From Pseudomonadota bacterium (GTDB taxonomy: Bacteria; Pseudomonadota; Gammaproteobacteria; Pseudomonadales; Pseudohongiellaceae): a DNA stretch of 64,000 nt. The notes below the pieces were generated by a model that was not told where the DNA came from, made no database searches, and saw only the letters and a program-made list of their open reading frames with translations. The position numbers were made by a program, and so were the translations under genes. Location: NCBI GenBank assembly GCA_027592275.1, contig JAQCKF010000003.1, positions 62,001 to 126,000 of the forward strand. Direction: 5' to 3'. Each line of letters starts with the position of its first letter. Position 1 is the first letter of the stretch. Positions 42,164-51,353 of the stretch are shown here, one piece after another.

Positions 42164-43138
42164 ATGGACAATCCACCCGTACTTAGCGAACCCACACAGC
42201 CCTGCCTTAACTGCGACGAGCCGCTAATGGTTAACTATTGCGGGAATTGTGGCCAGGAAGTGAAAAATTTCCGCAGGCCATTCTTCAAGCTGAGCAGTGA
42301 AGCTATTAAATCATTGTTTGAATTGGATGGTCGCGCCTTCAGAACCCTGTTTTTCCTGCTGACCAAGCCTGCGCATCCGAGCAAAGAATATTTCAGCGGT
42401 CGACGCGTGCAATATACGCCACCGCTGCGCCTGTTCTTGGTAATCAGCGTTTCATTCTTCCTGCTAGTCAGCCTCTACACTTCGATCATGTCGATTGAGG
42501 AGGCTCTTAACCCGGATGTAAGCGGATTCTCCGAAGAGACAAGTGACGAGGTTGGTATCATTCTTCGCAGCGATGAGGATGGGGAGGCCGACAATGGCCT
42601 GGAGGAGATCCTGTCTTTTGTCGAGGGCATCAATCTACCCTTTCTCGATGAGCAGACGAACAACAACCTGCGCAAGATGATGAGCTCCCAGGCTGAGGCC
42701 AACCTGAATACCCTTGCCGAAAACCCCATTGATTTTGCGCGGGGTTATTTGGAATATATCACCGTCTTTATGCTGCTGATGATTCCTCTATTGGCTCTCA
42801 TCCAAAAACTAATCTACATACGCACTGGACACTACTATGTAGAACATCTTGTGCTGACACTGCACAATCACGCGTTCATAATATTCGTAGTATTTGTTGC
42901 CAGTCTCACTGGCGCGGTGGAAGAAAGTCAGGTTCCGATACTAAACATTCTGTTCGGCTTTTTGGGAACTGCCATCTACATTTGGATGTGGGTCTATCTT
43001 TTCCTAAGTCTGAAAAATTATTTCCAGCAGGGTTATGGCAAAACCCTGTTGAAATATATTACCGCTACTGTTCTTTACGGTTTTACTCTGAGCTTCGGCA
43101 TTCTGTTGTTCTCAGGAATTCTCTTCTTCCTGTTCTAG
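42164..43138 (+). CDS. DUF3667-family membrane protein with zinc ribbon
   Basis: A 324-residue protein starting with a four-Cys zinc ribbon (CLNCDEPLMVNYCGNCGQ). The conserved segment LDGRAFRTLFFLLTKPAHPSKEYFSGRRVQYTPPLRLF follows, then four or five membrane helices, with an acidic soluble loop between the first and second (residues 105-175). This is the DUF3667 organisation. Function unknown. It converges with the mscS gene 16 bases downstream. Confidence 0.88.
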   Translation: MDNPPVLSEPTQPCLNCDEPLMVNYCGNCGQEVKNFRRPFFKLSSEAIKSLFELDGRAFRTLFFLLTKPAHPSKEYFSGRRVQYTPPLRLFLVISVSFFLLVSLYTSIMSIEEALNPDVSGFSEETSDEVGIILRSDEDGEADNGLEEILSFVEGINLPFLDEQTNNNLRKMMSSQAEANLNTLAENPIDFARGYLEYITVFMLLMIPLLALIQKLIYIRTGHYYVEHLVLTLHNHAFIIFVVFVASLTGAVEESQVPILNILFGFLGTAIYIWMWVYLFLSLKNYFQQGYGKTLLKYITATVLYGFTLSFGILLFSGILFFLF

Positions 43139-43153
43139 AGTATACCGTCTAGC

Positions 43154-43963
43154 TCAAGACTCTTTGCTTACGTGCACATCCATCTGTGGGAATGGGAATG
43201 ACAGACCTGCATCGCCAAATGTCTTGTAGACATCTTCATTCATCTTGAAGAACACGCCCCAATAATCAGGAGCCTTAACCCAGGCCCTAACCACGATAAC
43301 CACCGCGCTATCACCGAGACTCTTCAATGCCATGAATGGCTCTGGATCTTTCAGGATACGCTCGTCAGCAGCGATCAACTTATTCAAGGCTGCATAGGCC
43401 TTATCAACGTCGTCACCGTAAGCGATTCCGAATTCCCAATCGACGCGACGTGTAGGCTGTGTAGAAAAGTTGATTATCGAGCTCGTGGCGAGTGGTCCAT
43501 TTGGAATCAGAATAGTCTTATTATCTGGCGTAGTTAGGATCGTAACGAAAATCTGAATCTCCTTTACAGCACCAACATAGCCCTGGGCTTCGATCACATC
43601 GCCTATCTTATAAGGCTTGAAGAGCAGGATCATCACGCCACCTGCAAAGTTCTGCAGAGTGCCGGATAGAGCAAGACCAACGGCCAAACCTGCAGCACCG
43701 AGAATCGCCACAAAGGAAGTCATCTCTACGCCCAGCACGCTAAGGGCGGTGATATAGACCAGCACCTTTAATATCATGCCAACCATGCTTCCTAGGAAGC
43801 TAATAAGCGATGGATCGACCTGACCCTTGGTCATTACTTTCCTCGTGAGCGAGACGAGCATGTTGGCGATCATCAGTCCAACGACAAGTGTGACTATGGC
43901 AGAAACCAGCTTTATGCCGTAAGGGATCGCCATTGCAGTTAGTTCGGCGGCATCAAATTCCAT
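43154..43963 (-). CDS. mscS: Small-conductance mechanosensitive channel
   Basis: A 269-residue MscS-type channel with three N-terminal helices; the third, pore-lining helix is GLAVGLALSGTLQNFAGGVMILLF with the Gly/Ala packing pattern. MILLFKPYKIGDVIEAQGYVGAVKEI and the beta-domain follow, with VDWEFGIAYGDDVDKA. It releases solutes during hypo-osmotic shock. Length matches E. coli MscS (286) closely. Confidence 0.93.
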   Translation of the reverse strand: MEFDAAELTAMAIPYGIKLVSAIVTLVVGLMIANMLVSLTRKVMTKGQVDPSLISFLGSMVGMILKVLVYITALSVLGVEMTSFVAILGAAGLAVGLALSGTLQNFAGGVMILLFKPYKIGDVIEAQGYVGAVKEIQIFVTILTTPDNKTILIPNGPLATSSIINFSTQPTRRVDWEFGIAYGDDVDKAYAALNKLIAADERILKDPEPFMALKSLGDSAVVIVVRAWVKAPDYWGVFFKMNEDVYKTFGDAGLSFPFPQMDVHVSKES

Positions 43964-44133
43964 AATATTGCCTTTATGTTTTAGAAAAAATAACCAGGGA
44001 AGATCAATTGATCACCCCCAGTAGTTAAGCAAATACTAGTCCGCACTTCATAGGCTACTACGCTTTGTTCTTCGATTTTACAGCTTACCCAATTTCAATT
44101 TCAGAGCAGGTGACGCACCCTATATTTTGAACT

Positions 44134-44958
44134 TTATAACGACCTCAAAAAGGCAAGTACCTGTTGCTGCTCATTCGCACCAAGGTTGGCGAAAGTATCA
44201 GGCATAACGGACTCATCTGAATCCCTAACCGCTGTTACTCGCTCCTTAAAATAAGTTACCCAGCGCCGTCCATCTTCGCTCTGTATTTGCACGGCCAACT
44301 CTGAGTCGTTTCGAAAGCGACCGCGAATTATAGTGCCGTCCTCTTGCTCGACTTCTTTCGTGCCAAAACCGCTAACTATGGAAGCCGATGGGTTCATCAG
44401 TGCCTGCAGCAATGCATCGTCAGCTAGTCGACTGCCGACCCCATCCAGTGATGGTCCGACACTGCCGCCTTTATCATCATAAGAATGACAAGTGGCACAA
44501 TCAGCTGAGCCGTTGAATAACATCTCGCCAGCAATAACATTTGGATCGTCACTTGGACCGGAGTCGTCGTCACCTAGAACCAGAGCAGGCTTGCCTTGCA
44601 AGTTGCGAATGTAGCTAGCGATATCGAAGATCTCGACTTCGCTTAGCGAACCTTCCCAAGCGGCCATGCCCGTACCCGCACGCCCGTCAGTGATGACGTC
44701 GATTAGCTCCTGATCCCCCAATCGGTTCGCCGGAGCATCGGTCAAGGGCTTGCCCATGGTTTGGCCTTCGCCCAGAACCCCGTGGCATATCTGACAATAC
44801 GCATTATAGAGTTCCTGCCCCTCACCAACGCCGGCCAACGAGCCAGCCGAAAGAACACTGAGGAATAACACAGCCGTCACGCTCTTAACGCTGCGCGAAA
44901 GTAATACTGCAAATGATGATTTCAAGTTTTCGCCTATCTGTTTAGTCATAGTACTCAC
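44134..44958 (-). CDS. Exported dihaem cytochrome c, partner of PQQ dehydrogenase
   Basis: A 274-residue protein with an N-terminal export signal and two haem sites, CQICHG (about residue 54) and CATCHS (about residue 153). The second domain (GGSVGPSLDGVGSRLADDALLQALM onwards) resembles the haem-binding domain of large Planctomycetes/Acidobacteria-type cytochromes. It lies 33 bases downstream of a PQQ dehydrogenase gene on the same strand and is presumably its electron acceptor. An ATG nine bases in is an alternative start. Confidence 0.88.
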   Translation of the reverse strand: MSTMTKQIGENLKSSFAVLLSRSVKSVTAVLFLSVLSAGSLAGVGEGQELYNAYCQICHGVLGEGQTMGKPLTDAPANRLGDQELIDVITDGRAGTGMAAWEGSLSEVEIFDIASYIRNLQGKPALVLGDDDSGPSDDPNVIAGEMLFNGSADCATCHSYDDKGGSVGPSLDGVGSRLADDALLQALMNPSASIVSGFGTKEVEQEDGTIIRGRFRNDSELAVQIQSEDGRRWVTYFKERVTAVRDSDESVMPDTFANLGANEQQQVLAFLRSL

Positions 44959-44991
44959 TGGATTGAGTACGCAATTTTGCGTTTGTCTCGC

Positions 44992-46629
44992 CTACAGGCT
45001 GAACAGAATATAGTTGCCCGTAGAGATACCAGTAGCGACGCCCGCTCGCGTTACGGGGTTTCGTGTGCCCGAAGCTACGCCGATGTATTGCTTACCATCG
45101 ATGGTGAAGCTCGTGGGCGGTGCATAGATGCCACTGCCTGTCTGGAATTTCCAGAGCACTTCACCGGTTTCATCGTTCATGGCGTAGACGTGGCCGTCTG
45201 GCGCACCTGAGAATACCAATCCACCGCCTGTCGATAGCGTTCCAGCCCAGTTGAAGTTACCCGGCATTTCTTTCTGCCAGGCGATTTCGCCACTGAGCAT
45301 ATCAAAGGCTACGACCCAGCCTGTGCCGATTACATCGAACTGCGGGATACCGCCTAGATCCATTGTGCCCGCACGAGCGTCTCCTTCGCGACGGATGAAA
45401 CGAGTTCCCCACTCTGTCGTTGGGATGTAGAGCATATGCGTATCAGGGCTGTAGGAGGCAGGAGGCCAGTTCTTGCCGCCGTAGAGACCTGGAAAAACCA
45501 TAGTATCGGCAGGCTCATACAGTGATTCTTTCAATACCGGCTTGCCGCGCTCGTCTCTCTCCGCCCAATTCACTCTCGTGTATTCGCCGGCATAGAGGAA
45601 ACTGCCATCCATGCGATCTAGAGCATAGACGTGTCCGTTTCGGGAAACCTGCACGATCATCTTGCGCATCTCGCCTTCAAACATCTCTTCGATGATCATC
45701 GGCTCCGACGTGGAGTCGTGATCGAATTCATCTCTAGGTGAGGTTTGGAAATACCAGCGCAGATCGCCGCTATCGGCGTCCAGCGCAACTACGGAGTTGG
45801 AATACAGGTTGTCACCTGCACGCACCGCATTGTTGATGTCGGGCCAAGGATTACCCGTGCCCCAGAACACCATGTCAGTCTCAGGATCGTAGGTACCAGT
45901 CACCCAAGTAGGGGCGCCACCGGTCTTCCAGGAGTCCCCTAGCCAAGTTTCGTTGCCCGGCTCGCCTTCGGCAGGCGTGGTATAGAAGCGCCAGCGACGC
46001 TCGCCTGTGTTGACGTCATAGGCATCGATGTAGCCACGAATACCGTATTCGCCGCCGCCCACGCCAATCAAGACCATGTCTTTAACGACTAGAGGCGCGC
46101 CGGTAACCGAGAATGACTCACGGTGATCGCCTACCTCGGCATCCCATAATTGAATGCCGGTAGCGGCGTCGAAAGCCAGTAGATGGGCATCTAGTGTTCC
46201 ATAGAACACCTTGTCTTCATGCAGCCCTACACCCCGATTGTGAGGTCCACAGCACAGGTCTACATTTTCGAAGTCATGGTCGTAGCGCCACAGCTCATCG
46301 CCAGTTAAAGGATCGACCACTATCAGGTGGCTATTCGCCGTAGTTAGGTACATGCGGCCATCATTCACTAGGGCTGTAACCTCAAAAGCACCCCCTGTCA
46401 CGCCAGTCTGTTTGATCCAAACAGGGCGTAAGTTGGCCACGGTATCGCGGTTAACCTGAGCATCGGGCATATAGCGCCATGCGCCGTAGTTCTTGCCATA
46501 AGTGACCCAGCGATCGGAGTAGTCCTGGGCGTTCTCCAGAATGTCAGAGGTCACGTCCTGTGCGGTGCTGGCCGATGCAAACAGACCCAGACTGAGTAGC
46601 ACCAACAATGACTTTGAAAATTTACTCAT
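44992..46629 (-). CDS. PQQ-dependent alcohol dehydrogenase-type quinoprotein
   Basis: A 545-residue exported quinoprotein with a signal peptide (LGLFASASTAQ). The vicinal Cys pair is in VDLCCGPHNRGVGL and the tryptophan-docking repeats are clear (VVDPLTGDELWR, AFDAATGIQLWDAEV, YDVNTGERRWRF). GGEYGIRGYIDAYD and the late GHVYAMNDETGEVLWKF complete the propeller. The Asp/lanthanide-type residues that would distinguish calcium from lanthanide enzymes were not resolved. It has no haem domain of its own but precedes a dihaem cytochrome gene. Likely oxidises an alcohol or aldehyde in the periplasm. Confidence 0.9.
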   Translation of the reverse strand: MSKFSKSLLVLLSLGLFASASTAQDVTSDILENAQDYSDRWVTYGKNYGAWRYMPDAQVNRDTVANLRPVWIKQTGVTGGAFEVTALVNDGRMYLTTANSHLIVVDPLTGDELWRYDHDFENVDLCCGPHNRGVGLHEDKVFYGTLDAHLLAFDAATGIQLWDAEVGDHRESFSVTGAPLVVKDMVLIGVGGGEYGIRGYIDAYDVNTGERRWRFYTTPAEGEPGNETWLGDSWKTGGAPTWVTGTYDPETDMVFWGTGNPWPDINNAVRAGDNLYSNSVVALDADSGDLRWYFQTSPRDEFDHDSTSEPMIIEEMFEGEMRKMIVQVSRNGHVYALDRMDGSFLYAGEYTRVNWAERDERGKPVLKESLYEPADTMVFPGLYGGKNWPPASYSPDTHMLYIPTTEWGTRFIRREGDARAGTMDLGGIPQFDVIGTGWVVAFDMLSGEIAWQKEMPGNFNWAGTLSTGGGLVFSGAPDGHVYAMNDETGEVLWKFQTGSGIYAPPTSFTIDGKQYIGVASGTRNPVTRAGVATGISTGNYILFSL

Positions 46630-46898
46630 TTGAATACCTTTTTTAGCGATAAATAGCTGAATTCTTTACTATTACAACGATGAAACGGCCTGTGATTGCC
46701 GCTCAGAAACCGGATGACAATTAAGCTATAAACCCCCTGCTTCTGTCAATTCAGATGCCTTGAATTAGGGTCTAATTCGGGTCAAATCGGCCCTATTACA
46801 ATCAAATCACGCAAATTGCACAAAAAGCAGCTGCGTCATATCATCAAGCCCATGTGATGCGCTTCCCGCGACATCATCAATAAGAATAAGGATAAAAA

Positions 46899-47279
46899 AT
46901 GATTGTCTACGGCGTAGCACTACTTTCTGCTTGTTTGATACTGGGAATGCTCATTGGAGAGTTGCTGGGAGTAGCGCTCGGCGTTCAGGCCAACGTGGGT
47001 GGCGTAGGCATAGCCATGCTGTTTCTCGTGCTCGCCAGCAATTCTGACAGGTTCAAGGCATTGGTTGATGGGGCATCAGGAACTGGCATCCAGTTCTGGT
47101 CAGCCATGTATATCCCGATAGTCGTCGCCATGGCAGCCAGACAGAATGTCGTAGCGGCGTTCGAGGGCGGCATGCTGGCCGTTGTAGCGGGGGTCGCTGC
47201 GGTAATAGTCAGCTTTGCTCTGGTTCCCGTCATCAGCAAGATTGGCAACTCCGATACTTCTAGCCAGGAGAGCCAATAA
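46899..47279 (+). CDS. madL: Malonate transporter subunit MadL
   Basis: A 126-residue membrane protein with four helices. It matches MadL in LGMLIGELLGVALGVQANVGGVGIAMLFLV and in the late GVAAVIVSFALVPVIS. MadL and MadM form a sodium-coupled malonate importer. The stop and the ATG of madM overlap in a single base, so the two are translated together. AAGGA precedes the ATG. Confidence 0.95.
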   Translation: MIVYGVALLSACLILGMLIGELLGVALGVQANVGGVGIAMLFLVLASNSDRFKALVDGASGTGIQFWSAMYIPIVVAMAARQNVVAAFEGGMLAVVAGVAAVIVSFALVPVISKIGNSDTSSQESQ

Positions 47280-48037
47280 TGGAAATCCTCGAAACTGTTT
47301 TTGTTCGTAACTCGCTGGTAGTCGCCTTTGCGGTTGTAGGCTTAACTATCTGGATATCTTATTTTCTCGCGGATAAGTTGACCAAGGGTCGGATCCACGG
47401 CTCGGCCATAGCTATTGCTCTTGGTTTATTGGCTGCCTATTTTGGTGGCAAAGCAACCGGTGGCAGCACCGGCGTCGCCGATATCACCTTGCTTGGCGGC
47501 ATCGGCTTAATGGGTGGCGGCATGATGCGCGATTTCGCAATCGTCGCTACTGCCTTTGGCGTCAAACTCAGTGAGTTAAAAAAGGCCGGACTGGCCGGGG
47601 TTGTTTCCATTTTCGCCGGCGTCATCGTTTCCTTCGTTGTCGGCGCCGTCGTCGCGGTGCTGTATGGTTACACTGACCCTGTTGCGGTCACCACCATCGG
47701 AGCGGGCGCGGTAACCTATATCGTTGGCCCGGTCACTGGCTCGGCCTTGGGCGCGGACTCAGATATTATCGCACTGAGTGTCGCTGCTGGGCTCATCAAA
47801 TCCATTCTAGTAATGATCGGTACGCCGCTGGTTGCCAAGACAATTGGCTTGAATAATCCGCAATCTGCTATGGTATTCGGCGGGCTCATGGGAACTACTT
47901 CAGGCGTGGCTGCAGGGCTTGCCGCTACAGACCCCAAGCTTGTACCGTACGGCGCGATGACTGCGACGTTCTATACAGGCGTAGGATGTTTGTTAGGGCC
48001 ATCGATTTTGTTTTTCATCGTTAATGCGATCTTATAG
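47279..48037 (+). CDS. madM: Malonate transporter subunit MadM
   Basis: A 252-residue membrane protein with seven or more helices: SYFLADKLTKGRIHGSAIAIALGLLAAYFGGK, then GIGLMGGGMMRDFAIVATAFGV and GAVTYIVGPVTGSALGADSD. It is the larger MadLM subunit for malonate uptake. It is followed 70 bases later by an acyl-CoA synthetase for malonate activation; no malonate decarboxylase (mdc/mad) genes are present in the window. Confidence 0.95.
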   Translation: MEILETVFVRNSLVVAFAVVGLTIWISYFLADKLTKGRIHGSAIAIALGLLAAYFGGKATGGSTGVADITLLGGIGLMGGGMMRDFAIVATAFGVKLSELKKAGLAGVVSIFAGVIVSFVVGAVVAVLYGYTDPVAVTTIGAGAVTYIVGPVTGSALGADSDIIALSVAAGLIKSILVMIGTPLVAKTIGLNNPQSAMVFGGLMGTTSGVAAGLAATDPKLVPYGAMTATFYTGVGCLLGPSILFFIVNAIL

Positions 48038-48106
48038 TTTTTAACTACACACAAAGTAACCTCTGCGCCGGTCACGGCTGCCCAGACTCATAGGAAAGGT
48101 ACGCGA

Positions 48107-49591
48107 ATGTCAGAACAAGTTTATCCACACTTAAATAATTCCAACACTAAAATCGCACTGACCGAGGGTGATGATTCCTTTAGCTACGCGGATGTGAATC
48201 AGCGTATCAATAAATTCGCAACGGGACTGTTGAATGGCAGCGACGATCTGAATGAGGAACGCATCGCTTTCTTTATCCCTGCCAGCGTCGACTACGTAAC
48301 AACCATGCACGGAATTTGGAGAGCTGGCGGAATAGCTATTCCTTTAAACGTTGCCTCTGCAGTCGCCGAACTGGAGCACTACTTAAGCTGCGCAAGCGTT
48401 ACGCGCATGATCGCGAACGGAAAATACCAAGAATCCCTTACAGACCTCTGCGCCCAGATGAATATCGAACTACTCTCTGTTGCCGATGTGATGGCAGAAG
48501 AGGTTAGCCAGTTGCCAGTAATTCTTCCCGAACGTCGAGCTATGATGTTGTTCACGAGTGGTACAACGAATAAACCCAAGGGAGTAGTTAGCACGCACAA
48601 GACAATTCATGCACAAATAACCACGCTTATCGAAGCATGGAGCTGGACTGATCAAGATTCTATTCCACTGTTTCTGCCCGTGCATCATATTCACGGCATC
48701 ATCAATATTCTCAGCTGCGGCCTATGGGCTGGCGCGACGGTGCACCTATTTGCCAAGTTCGATATCCCGAAGATTACTGCAGAGATCGTTACAGGCACTT
48801 ACAACGTCTTCATGGCAGTGCCCACAATCTATGTAAAGCTCATGCAGTATTTCGACACCATCGATGAGAGTGAAGTAAAGAAAATCTGCGATGGATTCAG
48901 GCCAATGCGCCTTAATATTTCGGGCTCCGCCGCGTGCCCGGTTAAGTTATTCAACCAATGGAAAGATTTGACTGGTCAGGTCTTGTTAGAACGCTACGGC
49001 ATGACAGAGATCGGCATGGGCATCTCTAATCCCTACGATGGCGAGCGCCGGGCTGGACATGTTGGCCAACCTCTTCCAGGTGTCCAGGCGCAGCTCTTCG
49101 ATGAAGACAATAATCCTGTCACGCAGGAAAACGTACCCGGCGAGATTCGCGTCAAGGGCGACAACGTTTTCCTCGAGTACTGGGCCAATGAAAAAGCCAC
49201 CAAGGAAAGTTTCCATGACGGCTGGTTCTGTACCGGCGACGTGGCTGTTCTCGACGACGGCTACTATCGCATTATGGGTCGCTCTTCGATCGATATCATA
49301 AAGTCCGGCGGCTATAAATTATCGGCACTGGAGATTGAGGGCACGCTGCTCACCCATGACGACATAGCTGAATGCGCGGTTATCGGTGTTGAAGATGAAA
49401 CTTGGGGAGAATCGGTTATGGCTTTTATAGGTCTTAAGGCCGGAAAATCAATGGAATATGATGACTTGAAGGCATGGTGTGATGGCAAGATGTCTTCCTA
49501 CAAGATTCCAAAGGCCATACAGATAATCGATGCCCTTCCTCGAAACGCGATGGGAAAAGTAACCAAACCTGACTTGAAAAAATTGCTGTAG
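48107..49591 (+). CDS. matB: Malonyl-CoA synthetase-like acyl-CoA ligase
   Basis: A 494-residue AMP-forming ligase. ATP-binding motif MLFTSGTTNKPKGV (residues about 148-161), LLERYGMTEIGMGISNP (A5), GWFCTGDVAVLDDGYYRIMGR (A7) and the catalytic Lys in PRNAMGKVTKP (A10) are all present. The RYGMTEIGM and GERRAGHVGQPLPGV text resembles MatB. After MadLM, it would make malonyl-CoA from imported malonate plus CoA and ATP. It starts after AGGAAAGG. Confidence 0.92.
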   Translation: MSEQVYPHLNNSNTKIALTEGDDSFSYADVNQRINKFATGLLNGSDDLNEERIAFFIPASVDYVTTMHGIWRAGGIAIPLNVASAVAELEHYLSCASVTRMIANGKYQESLTDLCAQMNIELLSVADVMAEEVSQLPVILPERRAMMLFTSGTTNKPKGVVSTHKTIHAQITTLIEAWSWTDQDSIPLFLPVHHIHGIINILSCGLWAGATVHLFAKFDIPKITAEIVTGTYNVFMAVPTIYVKLMQYFDTIDESEVKKICDGFRPMRLNISGSAACPVKLFNQWKDLTGQVLLERYGMTEIGMGISNPYDGERRAGHVGQPLPGVQAQLFDEDNNPVTQENVPGEIRVKGDNVFLEYWANEKATKESFHDGWFCTGDVAVLDDGYYRIMGRSSIDIIKSGGYKLSALEIEGTLLTHDDIAECAVIGVEDETWGESVMAFIGLKAGKSMEYDDLKAWCDGKMSSYKIPKAIQIIDALPRNAMGKVTKPDLKKLL

Positions 49592-49620
49592 CCAAGTCAA
49601 CTCAACAAGGAGCTGTAGCA

Positions 49621-50088
49621 ATGTTTAAATTCTTAGCCTCGATGGTTTTCCTTATAATGCTACCAATACAATCTCAGGCGGCAGATACGTTGCAAGATAT
49701 AGAACAGAAGTTTCAAGGGGATTTCGAATTAGTTAGCTATTTTCAGTTCCCAGAACAAGGTGATCCGATAGACATGAACTATGTGGGCCGGTTGAGCTAC
49801 GATGCATTCGGCAATATGTCAGGCCTAGGCATGCCTCGCGACCTTCCCGAAAGAAATCAAGCCGCTGAAGAACGTGTAACTGGCGGATTCGGCTATTGGG
49901 GCAAGGTGTCATTCGATCTAGAGAATAGTCTCGTGATTCACCACGTCGAAGGTTCGCCCATGGTGCCGGAATGGGTGGGCGGCGATAATATACGTCATTT
50001 CGAATTCAGCGATGGCCTGCTAAAACTTTCACTGAAAAACAGCGTGGGCAGAACGACTGGCACGCTAAGCTGGAGAAAGCTGGACTAA
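49621..50088 (+). CDS. Exported lipocalin-like protein
   Basis: A 155-residue protein with a signal peptide (LPIQSQAADT). The barrel matches lipocalin-like domains: FQGDFELVSYFQFP at the start, NYVGRLSYDAFGNMSGLGMP, YWGKVSFDLENSLVIHHVEGS and a closing TTGTLSWRKL. No cysteines or catalytic residues. Thirty bases after matB and before a radical SAM gene; co-transcription with matB is possible. Confidence 0.82.
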   Translation: MFKFLASMVFLIMLPIQSQAADTLQDIEQKFQGDFELVSYFQFPEQGDPIDMNYVGRLSYDAFGNMSGLGMPRDLPERNQAAEERVTGGFGYWGKVSFDLENSLVIHHVEGSPMVPEWVGGDNIRHFEFSDGLLKLSLKNSVGRTTGTLSWRKLD

Positions 50089-50249
50089 GCATAGACATTT
50101 AGAATCTCGACCTTTGGATTCATTCTGCGCAGTACTTACTACGGGGCGTAGCTTTTACAATTTCAACTGAAAGTATTACGCCGCACACAGGTCTTATTCG
50201 AGCAGTTGACTGCACAGTGTAGTGAGAAATAACCGGGCAAGGAAAATAC

Positions 50250-51320
50250 ATGGAATCCATCTACTACGTGATCTGCTGGCATTGCCATCGGCGCTGCAAG
50301 CATTGCTATGAGTCTCGTTTTCGACCTTACATCAGGGACGAGCTCGAGGCAGTCGTCGCTGAGGCTGAGACAAATTACCCGAACATAATCGCCAACCTGC
50401 CAGAACGCATGACCTTTCTAGAGGCAAATCCCGATTCTTCAAAGCCTGATGACTATGTCGAGAAGACAGGGAAGATAATTCTATCCGGTGGCGACGTACT
50501 GACCGAGCCCGTTCGCGAAAGAATCCTCTATCCGGTGTTAGAAGCGCTGCAAGAAAAATACCGAGACAATGGTGGAATAAAAGTGGTGGTACAGACCACG
50601 GGCGACTTGCTGACGCCAAAGATTATTGATGAGTTATTGAGCCGCAACGTCTGGTCAATCTCTGTATCTGGCATGGATGATTTTCATGTGGGCATGGAAG
50701 GCGACAAGAAGGACGCCCTCGCGGCAAAAGTTACGGCGATGCTAGAAGATGCAGGCATCAAACACGCCGATGGGGAAAGAGAGGAGCGCACGTTAGAGGA
50801 CGGACCTATCTTCAACATGTTTGGTGCGAGCGAAGATTCCTGGATCGGCAAACTTTGGCCTCGCGGTCGAGCCTGGGAGAACGGTCTATCTAAAGCAACG
50901 ATCGAAGACAATTTCTGCGATGCTTGGTCCGGCGGGCTTAATTTCTTGCAGCATGGCTACGCCGGTTCAGAAGTTTCGATCGACCCTACTGGCGATGTTT
51001 ACCCGTGCTGCATAAAGACCGCTCACCCACTGGGCAACCTTACCGAAGAGCCTCTTATCGAGATTCTCGACGACTTAGCCGGCATACCAGCTATTGAAGC
51101 TATCAATGCCGGGAGACCCGAACGCATGGGGTTAACACATGGATGGGATAAGGAAAAATTCATAGCTGAATCTACAACCAAGACGCCTACAGGTGACGAC
51201 TACAGTAACCTGTGCATCGGTTGCGATAAATTTCATGTAGAGGTGTTGGGCGCAGCACTTGATGAGAAGCGACGTGATCGTCGAGCTCAACGTATGGGCG
51301 TACTGGCTACTAATGGATAA
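50250..51320 (+). CDS. Radical SAM/SPASM-domain enzyme
   Basis: A 356-residue radical SAM protein. The [4Fe-4S] site CHRRCKHC (CxxxCxxC) lies at about residues 12-19. A barrel follows with KIILSGGDVL (SGGE-like) and VVVQTTGDLLTP. The C-terminus has SPASM-type cysteines: IDPTGDVYPCCIKTAHPLGNL and NLCIGCDKF. Such enzymes modify peptides or tRNA or build cofactors. No precursor peptide gene is evident nearby, but the intergenic regions were not searched exhaustively. It is followed 33 bases later by an ABC transporter operon. The substrate is open. Confidence 0.9.
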   Translation: MESIYYVICWHCHRRCKHCYESRFRPYIRDELEAVVAEAETNYPNIIANLPERMTFLEANPDSSKPDDYVEKTGKIILSGGDVLTEPVRERILYPVLEALQEKYRDNGGIKVVVQTTGDLLTPKIIDELLSRNVWSISVSGMDDFHVGMEGDKKDALAAKVTAMLEDAGIKHADGEREERTLEDGPIFNMFGASEDSWIGKLWPRGRAWENGLSKATIEDNFCDAWSGGLNFLQHGYAGSEVSIDPTGDVYPCCIKTAHPLGNLTEEPLIEILDDLAGIPAIEAINAGRPERMGLTHGWDKEKFIAESTTKTPTGDDYSNLCIGCDKFHVEVLGAALDEKRRDRRAQRMGVLATNG

Positions 51321-51353
51321 ATCAATTTCGCTACCAGCTTTCTTGAGATATCA

